From NCBI GenBank assembly GCA_036280295.1, contig DASURA010000369.1, positions 1 through 64,000 on the forward strand: 64,000 nucleotides of DNA. The letters are read 5' to 3'. This stretch comes from AWTP1-13 sp036280295 (GTDB lineage Bacteria; Pseudomonadota; Alphaproteobacteria; Rhizobiales; Hyphomicrobiaceae). Both the position numbers and the translations under genes were made by a program. Within the stretch, counting starts at the first letter, position 1. Each line of letters begins with the position of its first letter. The notes under the pieces were generated by a model. It was not told where the DNA came from. It was given only the letters and a program-made list of their open reading frames with translations, and did not search any database. Positions 44,755-53,000 of the stretch are shown piece by piece.

Positions 44755-45720
44755 TCAAGGGACCAGATTGACGAGCGGCTCTCCCTGCATGAGCCGTGTG
44801 AGATTGCCGGTGGCGCTCTCGGCCAGCCGCACGAGGCTCGGCAGGCTGCCGCCACCGGCGAAGTGCGGCGAGACAATCAGGTTGGGCGCGGCCCACAGCG
44901 GATCGTCCGGCGGCAGCGGCTCGGGATCGACGGCATCAAGGCCGGCTGCGCTCACCCGCCCGGACGCGAGGGCATCGGCCAGCGCCAGCTGGTCGACGAG
45001 CCCGCCACGGGCGACGTTCACCAGCACCACGCCGGGCTTGCAGGCGGCCAGCCGGCGACGGTCCAGGAGATGATGCGTCTCTGCCGTCAAGGCGATCGTC
45101 AGCATGATCACGTCGGCGCGTGCCAGCACGCGATCGAGCTCGTCGAGCGGATGGCACTCGTCGAGAAGCGCATCGACCTTGCGCGTGCGCGAGATCCCGA
45201 TTGTCCTGATGCCGAACGCCTTGGCGCGCTGCGCCACCTCGCGGCCGATCTGTCCGTAGCCGACAATGGCCATCGACTTGCCTTCGACAGACATAGCCTT
45301 GGCCGAGACGCCGATGCGTGACCAGTCGCGCCTGGACTGATGGTCGAGCATGTCAGGCACGCGGCGCACCAGCGCCAGCAGCAGCGCCATCGCATGCTCG
45401 GCGACGGTCGGAGCCACGCATCCGGCCGGCGTGGTAACCGCGACACCGCTTGGCAGGCCGGCCGCCTCGAACCCTTCGCGCCCGGCGGTGAGGAAATGCA
45501 TCCAGCGCAGCGCATTGCCGGGTGCTGCCAGCGCCTCGACAACCTGTCGGGCCTGCGCGGCGGGCGCGTCGTAGAGGATCAGCGCCTCCGCGCCCTTTAG
45601 CGCCGCGAGCAGATCGGCGACCTCCTCGACAACGACAAGCTCCACGCCGGGAATCGCCTGCAGCCCCGCAATCACCTGCTTCCGGGCCAGCTGCATGCGA
45701 GCCCAATAGACAACGCGCAT
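44755..45720 (-). CDS. D-2-hydroxyacid dehydrogenase
   Basis: The 321-residue NAD(P)-dependent oxidoreductase interconverts 2-keto and D-2-hydroxy acids. The start at 45720 (MRVVYWARMQLARKQVIAGL) is preferred to a longer frame from 45792. Cofactor motif GYGQIGREVAQRAKAFG; catalytic Arg in VNVARGGLVDQLALADAL, Glu in LDAVDPEPLPPDDPLW and His in IVSPHFAGGG (a Phe follows where many have I/T). It is convergent with the acyl-CoA synthetase/acetyltransferase gene and codirectional with the upstream MarR gene. Confidence 0.92.
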   Translation of the reverse strand: MRVVYWARMQLARKQVIAGLQAIPGVELVVVEEVADLLAALKGAEALILYDAPAAQARQVVEALAAPGNALRWMHFLTAGREGFEAAGLPSGVAVTTPAGCVAPTVAEHAMALLLALVRRVPDMLDHQSRRDWSRIGVSAKAMSVEGKSMAIVGYGQIGREVAQRAKAFGIRTIGISRTRKVDALLDECHPLDELDRVLARADVIMLTIALTAETHHLLDRRRLAACKPGVVLVNVARGGLVDQLALADALASGRVSAAGLDAVDPEPLPPDDPLWAAPNLIVSPHFAGGGSLPSLVRLAESATGNLTRLMQGEPLVNLVP

Positions 45721-45788
45721 TGATGCCTTCCTTGCCAAGCCTGCCGTCGCGACGGAGAGAGCCCATGTGTGCCCTCCGTATCGGTCCT

Positions 45789-46373
45789 TCACGCCAAATG
45801 GTCCTGGTAGGTGGCCGCGGGCGCCGGGATAACCGTGCCGTAGACGGCGAGCAGCTTGCGCAGGACGTTGAAGGTGACGCGGCGCTCCTCCGTCGTGAGT
45901 GCCCGCAACAGCTTCAGCTGCTCGGCAACCGCCTCAGGGAACACCGCCTCGGCAAGCGCGCGCCCGGTGGGCGTGATGTCGACGATGCGTCGGTGCCGGT
46001 GTGCGGAATCGACGCTGATCCAAACGAGCCCACGCCCGCTCAGGCCGCGCAGGACGCGGGTCGCCTGTGCCTTGTCGAAATTGGAGATCCGGCACAGCGT
46101 GGTGAGCCCCATCGGTGCCGACTCACTGAGCCGTCCGAGAATCCGCCACTCCGGCAGGGAAAGGCCATGCCGACGCGCGTAAACCGCGGTGCTCTCCTGA
46201 TGAATGACGTTGGCAACCCGCAACAGCAGTGCACTCGGGTATTCGGCCAGATCGAGCTGGCACCCCTGCTCAACGGCGGCATTCCAGGGATCGGCACCGG
46301 TGCCATCCGGGCGAGGCGCCGGCTTGGCGGCCAGCTCCGCTTGGCCCCTGCCCGGCGGGCGCTGCATCGACAT
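45789..46373 (-). CDS. MarR-family transcriptional regulator
   Basis: This 194-residue winged-helix regulator begins with about 40 Pro/Ala-rich residues, then YPSALLLRVANVIHQESTAV and YARRHGLSLPEWRILGRLSE, the helix-turn-helix FDKAQATRVLRGLSGRGLVW and the wing ISVDSAHRHRRIVDITPTGR. MarR proteins usually bind small aromatic acids or sense stress. It lies between two D-2-hydroxyacid dehydrogenase genes with all three on the minus strand (gaps of about 70 and 107 bases), so it is a likely regulator of one or both. Confidence 0.92.
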   Translation of the reverse strand: MSMQRPPGRGQAELAAKPAPRPDGTGADPWNAAVEQGCQLDLAEYPSALLLRVANVIHQESTAVYARRHGLSLPEWRILGRLSESAPMGLTTLCRISNFDKAQATRVLRGLSGRGLVWISVDSAHRHRRIVDITPTGRALAEAVFPEAVAEQLKLLRALTTEERRVTFNVLRKLLAVYGTVIPAPAATYQDHLA

Positions 46374-46480
46374 GGCGTTCTCCTACCCCAGGTGACGAGA
46401 GCGGCCTTGGATCACCTGCTGCAGACAGTCTAGGCCGGAATGTAGACAGGTCAACTTCTCGGTCTCATTCGCATGCTGCT

Positions 46481-47434
46481 TCAGTCGAACGGGTAGACAC
46501 CGGGCTGCGGCTCGTAGGCCTGTTTGATGCCGCGGATGCCCGAGCGCAACATGGCCTCCCAGGATTCGCGGGTGGTGGCACCAATGTGAGGCGAGCCAAA
46601 GAAGTTGGGCACGTCGAGCAGCGGATTGCCATTGGCCGGCTCGACCGCAAACACGTCGAAGGCGGCACCGGCGATATGGCCGCTCTCCAGCCGCGCCTTC
46701 AGCGCCACCTCGTCGACCATGCCACCGCGCGCGCAATTGACCAGGACCGCGCCGGGCTTCATCCGGTCGAGCACCTGCGCCGAATACATGCCGATGGTGG
46801 TGGTATTGCGGGAGAGGTGGATGGTGAGCACGTCCGAGCGCGCCCACAGCTCGTCGGCGTCGACCTTCTCGACGCCATACTGCCTGTAGAAATCGGAATA
46901 GTCGACACGGTCGCAGGCAAGGATCTTTACCCCGTATGGCTGCAGCAGCTTCACCACCTCCTTGCCAATGTGGCCGCAGCCGTGGATGCCGACAGTGCGG
47001 CCCCTGAGATCGGTGCCGAAGCCGATTGGCCCCTTCCACTCGCCGCGTGCCAGCACGCCGGAGAAGACGTGCAGCCGGCGCACGGCCAGCACCATGTAGC
47101 AGACGGCCAGCTCCGACACGGAGATCTTGTTGATGCCGGCTGCCCACCACATGCGCTTGCCGTGCTTCTTGAGGATGGCGGGATCGATATGGTCGACGCC
47201 GGCCGAGCACAGCGATATCACCTTGAGCTCCGGGAGCGCGGCACAGACCCGGTCTGAGAAGCGGTCCAGCCCGATGATGGCGGTGTCGCAGCCGGCGACG
47301 TACTCGATCAGCTCATCCTCCGTTAGCGGGCGCCGCTCGGTGCGGAACCTGGTGTCGGGATAGGCGGCGGCCAGCTCGGCCTTCAGCTCGGGGAAGAAGT
47401 CGAAATAGGGGGTGGTGACGGCGATGCGAGGCAT
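46481..47434 (-). CDS. D-2-hydroxyacid dehydrogenase (second copy, divergent)
   Basis: A 317-residue protein of the same superfamily as the one at 44755-45720 but not a recent duplicate. Cofactor loop GIHGCGHIGKEVVKLLQPYG; catalytic Arg in VNCARGGMVDEVALKARLES, Glu in FDVFAVEPANGNPLLDVPN, and His in FGSPHIGATTRESWEAML. The N-terminal region CDTAIIGLDRFSDRVCAALP and the WWAAGINKISVSELA pattern fit phosphoglycerate-dehydrogenase-like enzymes. The substrate is not predictable. Confidence 0.93.
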   Translation of the reverse strand: MPRIAVTTPYFDFFPELKAELAAAYPDTRFRTERRPLTEDELIEYVAGCDTAIIGLDRFSDRVCAALPELKVISLCSAGVDHIDPAILKKHGKRMWWAAGINKISVSELAVCYMVLAVRRLHVFSGVLARGEWKGPIGFGTDLRGRTVGIHGCGHIGKEVVKLLQPYGVKILACDRVDYSDFYRQYGVEKVDADELWARSDVLTIHLSRNTTTIGMYSAQVLDRMKPGAVLVNCARGGMVDEVALKARLESGHIAGAAFDVFAVEPANGNPLLDVPNFFGSPHIGATTRESWEAMLRSGIRGIKQAYEPQPGVYPFD

Positions 47435-47580
47435 GCGGGCGTATCCGGGATGAGCGATGAAGGTGGGAGAAAGCCTGGGCGAAGCCGCACGCTAACAGGG
47501 CACCGAAGCGATGAAAAGCGATGCGGCTATGGGCATTGGCAGCCCCAGTTGGCCGGGCGCCGGAAATTTTTTCAGGTCGG

Positions 47581-47607
47581 TGTCGGCATCGGCTACCCTG
47601 GTCCGTC
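47581..47607 (+). promoter_or_regulatory. ECF-type promoter upstream of the DGPF-sigma operon
   Basis: TGTCGG, 17 bases, CGTC followed by CTTG, placed 43 bases before the start codon at 47651. The same -35, spacing and -10 recur at 49508-49534 before the SRPBCC gene. ECF42-group promoters are described with a TGTCGA-like -35 and a CGTC/CGAC-like -10, so the adjacent sigma factor probably recognises both and controls its own operon. Confidence 0.7.
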
Positions 47608-47650
47608 CTTGACACGACCCGTGACAGCCGACCGTACCGAAGGAGCCCCG

Positions 47651-48022
47651 ATGCAGTACGCCATCCTCTGCTATAACGACGAGCGGATTACCTGTGCCTG
47701 GTCGAAAGAGCATGACGACGCCGTCGTGGCCGCACTTGGCGCGGTAGCGGAGAAATACGCGAGGGCCGGCAAGCTCGGCCCGGTTGCGCGCCTGCTGCCG
47801 ACGACGGCGGCGACGACCTTGCGCAAGGATCGCGAGCCCGCGCTCGTCATCGACGGCCCGTTCGCAGAAACAAAAGAGCAGCTGCTCGGCTTCTACCTCA
47901 TCGATTGCGACACACTCGATGAAGCGCTGGAGTTCGCGCGCGAGCTGGCGGCCGTGAACCCCGGCGGCGCGTACGAGATCCGCCCGGTGGCCACCTACAT
48001 TCCTGGGCGAGCCGTGTCGTGA
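47651..48022 (+). CDS. YCII-related DGPF-domain protein
   Basis: A 123-residue protein starting at ATG 47651 with AGGAGC upstream. It begins MQYAILCYNDERITCAWSKE and carries the defining DGPF motif in VIDGPFAETKEQLLGFYLID, followed by DEALEFARELAAVNPGGAYE and the typical end IRPVATYIPG. DGPF proteins form small dimeric alpha-beta barrels of unknown activity and are typically encoded next to ECF42 sigma factors. The gene overlaps the sigma-factor gene by GTGA. An ECF-type promoter lies 43 bases upstream. Confidence 0.93.
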   Translation: MQYAILCYNDERITCAWSKEHDDAVVAALGAVAEKYARAGKLGPVARLLPTTAATTLRKDREPALVIDGPFAETKEQLLGFYLIDCDTLDEALEFARELAAVNPGGAYEIRPVATYIPGRAVS

Positions 48023-49272
48023 GCGAGCACGACTGGATCGGCAGCGTAATCGCCGCGGCGCGGCCCCAGTCGATGGCGGCGCTGCTGCGAGCCTTCCGCG
48101 ATCTGGACGCGGCGGAGGAGGCCTTTCAGGAAGCGTGCCTGCGCGCACTGCGGCTCTGGCCCAGAAACGGCCCGCCGCGCGATGCTGCCGCCTGGCTGAT
48201 CATGGTGGCACGGAATGCCGGCATCGACACGGTGCGCAAGCAGAGCCGGCTGCAGCCCCTTCCCCCCGACGAGCTCATCTCGGACCTGACGGATGTAGAG
48301 AGCGCCGAGGCCGAGCGCATCGACGAGGCCGACTATCGCGACGACATCCTGCGGCTGCTGTTCGTGTGCTGCCATCCCGGACTGCCGGCGACGCAGCAGA
48401 TCGCACTCGCCCTGCGCATCGTCTCCGGGCTCTCCGTGCCCCAGATCGCACGCGCATTCCTCGTGACCGAGACGGCGATGGAGCAGCGCATCACGCGGGC
48501 GAAATCGCGCATCGCCGGCGCACAGGTTCCATTCGAGACCCCTGGCGCCGTCGAGAGAAGCGAGCGCTTCGCTGCGGTGGCCGCCATGATCTACCTCGTC
48601 TTCAACGAGGGCTACACGACGAATGTGGCCGAGCACGCGGCCAAGGCCCCGCTGTGCGAGGAGGCCATACGTCTGGCTCGCCTTCTGTTGCAGTTGTTCC
48701 CGGCCGAGCCGGAGCTGATGGGGCTTGCCGCCCTGATGCTCCTTCACCATGCCCGCGCGGCAGCGCGCTTCGATGCCGACGGTGCTGCGATTCTGCTCGA
48801 GGACCAGGACCGCACGCTCTGGGACGGGCGCCTGATTGCCGAAGGCCTCGCCCTTGTCGACAAGGCGATCCGCCACCGCCGTCCCGGCCCCTACCAGGTG
48901 CAGGCGGCGATCGCGGCGCTGCATGCCCGCGCCGCACGCTCTTGCGATACCGACTGGGCCGGGATCGACCGCCTCTATGCAACGCTGGAGCGCATGCAGC
49001 CGTCGCCGGTGGTTACCCTCAACCGCGCGGTTGCGGTGTGGAAGGTGCGCGGCGCGGCCGAAGCGCTCGCGATGATCGAGCCGCTGGCGGCAAAGCTCGC
49101 CAGCTACTTCTACTTCCACGGCGCCCGCGGCGCGTTCCTGAAGCAGCTCGGGCGCAGCGAGGAGGCCCGCGTCGCCTTCGACCGCGCCATCTCCCTTGCC
49201 AACACGCCTGCGGAAGCCGCCAATATCCGCGGCCAGATCGAGCGGCTGGCGGGTGCCGGGCCGCAGTCGTGA
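48019..49272 (+). CDS. ECF sigma factor of the ECF42 type with long C-terminal helical extension
   Basis: A sigma-70-family protein of 417 residues, twice the length of ordinary ECF factors. Region 2 is in LRAFRDLDAAEEAFQEACLR with LWPRNGPPRDAAAWLIMVAR; region 4 in ALRIVSGLSVPQIARAFLVT with ETAMEQRITRAKSRI. From about residue 180 a conserved extension follows (NEGYTTNVAEHAAKAPLCEE, AAIAALHARAARSCDTDWAG, YATLERMQPSPVVTLNRAVA), a TPR-like domain (DUF6596) diagnostic of ECF42, which uses it in place of an anti-sigma factor. GTG 48019 overlaps the DGPF gene stop. Confidence 0.94.
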   Translation: MSEHDWIGSVIAAARPQSMAALLRAFRDLDAAEEAFQEACLRALRLWPRNGPPRDAAAWLIMVARNAGIDTVRKQSRLQPLPPDELISDLTDVESAEAERIDEADYRDDILRLLFVCCHPGLPATQQIALALRIVSGLSVPQIARAFLVTETAMEQRITRAKSRIAGAQVPFETPGAVERSERFAAVAAMIYLVFNEGYTTNVAEHAAKAPLCEEAIRLARLLLQLFPAEPELMGLAALMLLHHARAAARFDADGAAILLEDQDRTLWDGRLIAEGLALVDKAIRHRRPGPYQVQAAIAALHARAARSCDTDWAGIDRLYATLERMQPSPVVTLNRAVAVWKVRGAAEALAMIEPLAAKLASYFYFHGARGAFLKQLGRSEEARVAFDRAISLANTPAEAANIRGQIERLAGAGPQS

Positions 49273-49507
49273 TACAGGGCGCCTGCCGGTGTACCTGTCG
49301 TATCGCAGAGCCCCCGTGCGGGCCTGCTGCCGGAGGATGCGAATGGGCGGGCGCGAGCGATCGCTTGGATGTTTGCCGCGCTCAGCGCCGACTAGCGTGC
49401 TTTCGACGCGCAATTGCCGGTTTTCACCGGCAGGCTATAGGGCCGGGCAGTCGTCGAACCCGGCGGGAGCTTGGAGGTCAGGTCAGTCGAAAAATGTTTC
49501 GACCCGG

Positions 49508-49534
49508 TGTCGGATCCAGAGCTTGCCGAACGTC
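49508..49534 (+). promoter_or_regulatory. ECF-type promoter upstream of the double SRPBCC gene
   Basis: TGTCGG, 17 bases, CGTC followed by CTTG: the same hexamer, spacing and -10 as at 47581-47607, although the spacer sequences differ. It lies 30 bases before the ATG at 49565. The agreement implies that the neighbouring sigma factor transcribes this gene. Confidence 0.7.
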
Positions 49535-49564
49535 CTTGCCGCAGACAACGACGAGGAGCACATC

Positions 49565-50521
49565 ATGTCCCAGAAGGCACAATCAAAGTCGGCCAAGCCG
49601 AGCACCAACACGGTCCGGCTGCACCGCGTGCTCGCCACCAGGCCCGAGAAGGTCTATCGCGCGTTCCTGGATGCGGGGGCAATGGCCAAGTGGCTGCCGC
49701 CCAGCGGTTTTACATGCAAGGTCCACCATTTCGATGCCAAGGTGGGCGGCACGTTCAGGATGTCGTTCACGAACTTCACGACCGGCAACAGCCACTTCTT
49801 CGGCGGTCAATTCCTGGAGCTTCTTCCCCAGGAGCGCATCCGCTACACGGATCAATTCGACGATCCGAACCTTCCGGGCGTCATGGAGGTGACTGTTTCA
49901 CTCAAGTCCGTTTCCGTGGGCACGGAGATGGAGATCGAGCAGGCAGGGATCCCGGCCGCCATCCCGCTCGAAGCCTGCTATCTGGGTTGGCAGCAGTCGC
50001 TGCGTCAGCTCGCCGAGCTTGTTGAGCCGGCGATTGCCGAAGAGGCCAGCCAGGCCGAGCCAGCTCAGGCGGCAGATCGCCAGCAGGCGAGTGCAGCCAC
50101 CCCCACGAAGATCACCGTGGAGACCACAGTCGCCGCGCCCATCGATCGGGTCTGGCACGCCTATACGGCGCCCGAGGACATCATGCGGTGGAACGCGGCA
50201 TCGGCCGACTGGCACACGACGGCTGCAAGCGTGGACCTGCGCGAAGGCGGCGCCTTCTCGTCGCGCATGGAGGCCAAGGACGGCAGCATGGGGTTCGACT
50301 TTGCGGGAACCTATACGAAGATCGTGGCGCACAAGCTCATCGAATATTCGTTCGGCGATCGCGCGGCGCAAATCACCTTCACGCCAGGCAAGAAGGGCGT
50401 CTCCGTCCGCGTCGCCTTCGACAGCGAACCGACCCACTCCATCGAGCAGCAGCGCGCGGGTTGGCAGGCGATCCTCGACAACTTTGCGAGGCACGTCGAG
50501 GCAAAGCAGGCCAAATCGTAA
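49565..50521 (+). CDS. Tandem SRPBCC (AHSA1-type) protein
   Basis: From ATG 49565 (GAGGAGC upstream), 318 residues. Two SRPBCC helix-grip domains are fused: residues about 15-145 (RLHRVLATRPEKVYRAFLDA, AMAKWLPPSGFTCKVHHFDA, FTNFTTGNSHFFGGQFLELL) and about 178-315 (ITVETTVAAPIDRVWHAYTA, DIMRWNAASADWHTTAASVD, MGFDFAGTYTKIVAHKLIEY). A Gln/Ala/Glu linker joins them. The domain binds hydrophobic ligands. The two halves resemble different single-domain families (both known partners of ECF42 sigma factors), so this looks like a gene fusion within one regulon. Confidence 0.9.
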   Translation: MSQKAQSKSAKPSTNTVRLHRVLATRPEKVYRAFLDAGAMAKWLPPSGFTCKVHHFDAKVGGTFRMSFTNFTTGNSHFFGGQFLELLPQERIRYTDQFDDPNLPGVMEVTVSLKSVSVGTEMEIEQAGIPAAIPLEACYLGWQQSLRQLAELVEPAIAEEASQAEPAQAADRQQASAATPTKITVETTVAAPIDRVWHAYTAPEDIMRWNAASADWHTTAASVDLREGGAFSSRMEAKDGSMGFDFAGTYTKIVAHKLIEYSFGDRAAQITFTPGKKGVSVRVAFDSEPTHSIEQQRAGWQAILDNFARHVEAKQAKS

Positions 50522-50753
50522 GCCCGCATCGATCCGGCCATGCGCGCCCGGCTGCCGGACAACAGTACCTTGACCGATGTCGATGCATCTATCGGGGGTG
50601 CCGGTTGCTGCGCGCATGTTGCGGCGCCCCCTCGGCCGGATCCGAACCGATACGGTCTTTAGGTAAACTGAAGCCGGCGTGAGCCGTCCGGCTTCTCACC
50701 TGCGCACGAGAGTGCAATGGTACCCCGAAAGCCTCCTTGGAGGGGTGCGATAC

Positions 50754-52925
50754 GTGGCGGACGCAGGCAAATCCCGGCTGCCGACCTGTATTCTTGCTGG
50801 CGCCGCACTCGGGCTCATTGTCGGCCTCGTCGTGGGTGAGCGCGCCGCTGTGCTGCAACCTCTTGGCATTGCCTATGCCAAGATGCTGGAGATCGCGGTC
50901 TTCCCCTATCTCATTTGCTCCCTCTTGGTTGCATTGGGCGGGCTTACGCGAGAGCGGGCGGGCCGCCTGTTGCGCTCGAGCTGGTCGGTCTATCTCGTCC
51001 TGTGGGGGCTGGCCTTTCTCACCATTTTCCTGATTGGCACCTTCATCCCTCCTGCACCCGCGCCAAGCATCCTCACCGCCGACTCGTCACGCGCCGCCGC
51101 GAGTCTTTTCGATCTGCTCATCCCCGCCAACATCGCCGTCGCGTTGGAGCGAAATTTCGTGCCTGCTATCGTGGTGTTCGCGGCACTTTATGCCGTAGCC
51201 ATCCAGGAGCTGCCGAAAAAGGCGGCTTTGCTCGACATCATGGAGGTTCTGCGCAAGGCCAGTGTCGTCATTTGGAGCTGGATCGTCTATTTTGCCCCGC
51301 TCGGCGTCTTTGCGCTCTTCGCGAGCACCGCGGGAACGGTCGATGCGTCCGGCGCCGGCCACCTTGCCGTCTATGCGGCGCTGTTCCTGTTCGGCACGGT
51401 CGTGCTCGCCTTCGTGATATTGCCCCTGCTGCTCAGTTGGCTGGTACCGCAGGGCTACGGTGCCATCCTCGCCGAGTTGCGACCGGCGCTGACACTCGCC
51501 CTCGTGACCACGCTGTCCGTTGCGGCTCTGCCGTTCATCCAAAAGGCCGCGGACGAATTGTGCCGCCAACAGAAGATAGCAGGCGGGGAGGCCAGCGACG
51601 TCATCAATGCCAGCCTCTCCATCGGCTACGTGCTCGCCCAGCTCGGCAACTATTTCATTGCGCTCTTCATTGTCTTCGCCGCCTTTCATCAGCGGATTGC
51701 GCTCACCGGGACGGAATGGGCCCTGCTGCCCTTCATGACCTTGCTCTCCGGCATCGGCTCGCCGAGCGCGTCAGTGGACGCCGTCGCCTTCCTCGCAGGA
51801 TGGCTGCGGCTGCCGGTGGAAGCGACGACGAACCTCTATGTCGAGACCATGACTGTCACGCGCTATGGACAGGTGGCGCTTTCCGTGATGGCCTTTGCCT
51901 TCGTCACATTCGCCGTGACAATGGTGTATTTCGGCCGCGCCAAGGTGGCGCTGCGTCCGGTCGCCATCGCTTTCGCGCTGACCGGGGTGGTGTTCGGCGC
52001 ATTGGCCGTCGGCGGCCGCATGCTGTCCAATCGCCTCTTCCCGGCGCCGACTGACGCGGAGATCATGGCGCGCACGCTCGATCCAGCCCTTGTGAAGGCG
52101 GTCGATGTCGTCATCCATCGTGATCGGCCGGCCGGACTGGAGCCGCTCTCCGGCGTCGCGACCCTGGAGGGTATCCGCGCACGGGGCCGCCTGCGCGTCG
52201 GTTATGGCAAGAACATCCTGCCGTTCAGCTATTTCAACGGGGCCGGAAATCTCGTCGGTTATGACGTCGCGGCTGCCTATCGTCTCGCCCGCGACTTGCA
52301 TCTCGGCATTGAATTTGTGCCTGTCAGTTGGTCTGGCCTCGAAGAGGACCTCATCGCTGGGCGCTTCGATATCGTGATGGCGGGCGCCTATGCGACCCCG
52401 GAGCGGCTGCGGATGCTCAGCGTTTCTGATTTCTATCTGGTCAATCCTGTCGCGCTCATCGTCCGATCCGGAGATGTAACGCGCTTCATGTCCTATGGCG
52501 AGATCGCCGCACAGCCCGGCGTGCATATAGCGGTGTTCCGCGATCCGGTTCTTGAACCGCTGGTCCAAGGGCTGTTTCCCAAGGCGAAACTCACAGTGCT
52601 GGAAAGCTATGACGAGCTGCCCGCCCGCCCGGATATCGATGCTGCAATCTGGACCCGCGATCAGGCGGCGGCGTGGACGGGGGCGCGCTCCGGCTTTACG
52701 GCGGTGGTGCCGTCAGACATGGGCGGGCCGCTGCCTTTCTCCTATCTGCTGCCGCCGGACTCGCACGACATGCTGCGCTATGTGAACCTGTGGATCCAGC
52801 TCGAACAGGCCCGGGATATCCGCCAGCGGGCGTTCGATTATTGGGTCAAGGGCAAGCCGCGTGAGGCGACGCGCCCGCGGTGGACTCTCATCGACAACGT
52901 TTTGCTTCCGATGTTTGGGCGGTGA
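50754..52925 (+). CDS. Dicarboxylate/cation symporter fused to a periplasmic solute-binding domain
   Basis: About 723 residues. GTG 50754 has GGAGGGG eight bases upstream and is preferred to the GTG at 50679. Residues about 1-410 are a DAACS-type sodium/proton-dicarboxylate symporter: LGIAYAKMLEIAVFPYLICS, FVPAIVVFAALYAVAIQELP, MTLLSGIGSPSASVDAVAFL (binding-loop region). After the last helix (ALTGVVFGALAVGGRMLSN) the chain enters a type-3 solute-binding domain: ARGRLRVGYGKNILPFSYFN, GNLVGYDVAAAYRLARDLHL, IAGRFDIVMAGAYATPERLR, ARPDIDAAIWTRDQAAAWTG. The binding domain is not exported by a signal peptide but carried by the transporter. Codons are less GC-biased than in neighbours. Confidence 0.9.
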   Translation: MADAGKSRLPTCILAGAALGLIVGLVVGERAAVLQPLGIAYAKMLEIAVFPYLICSLLVALGGLTRERAGRLLRSSWSVYLVLWGLAFLTIFLIGTFIPPAPAPSILTADSSRAAASLFDLLIPANIAVALERNFVPAIVVFAALYAVAIQELPKKAALLDIMEVLRKASVVIWSWIVYFAPLGVFALFASTAGTVDASGAGHLAVYAALFLFGTVVLAFVILPLLLSWLVPQGYGAILAELRPALTLALVTTLSVAALPFIQKAADELCRQQKIAGGEASDVINASLSIGYVLAQLGNYFIALFIVFAAFHQRIALTGTEWALLPFMTLLSGIGSPSASVDAVAFLAGWLRLPVEATTNLYVETMTVTRYGQVALSVMAFAFVTFAVTMVYFGRAKVALRPVAIAFALTGVVFGALAVGGRMLSNRLFPAPTDAEIMARTLDPALVKAVDVVIHRDRPAGLEPLSGVATLEGIRARGRLRVGYGKNILPFSYFNGAGNLVGYDVAAAYRLARDLHLGIEFVPVSWSGLEEDLIAGRFDIVMAGAYATPERLRMLSVSDFYLVNPVALIVRSGDVTRFMSYGEIAAQPGVHIAVFRDPVLEPLVQGLFPKAKLTVLESYDELPARPDIDAAIWTRDQAAAWTGARSGFTAVVPSDMGGPLPFSYLLPPDSHDMLRYVNLWIQLEQARDIRQRAFDYWVKGKPREATRPRWTLIDNVLLPMFGR

Positions 52926-53000
52926 TGCGCGCGAGGGGCTCGATATGCCGGCCGATTGCTCCGATGGTGGCGCCAACGAAAATCGGCGCGTCTTCCTGGC

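Noticed and set aside
41936..44896. 986-codon open frame on the minus strand, opposite the acyl-CoA synthetase/acetyltransferase gene
   Set aside because: Product is Arg/His/Gln/Gly-rich without domains; it is the antisense shadow of a clear gene and is open because of high GC.
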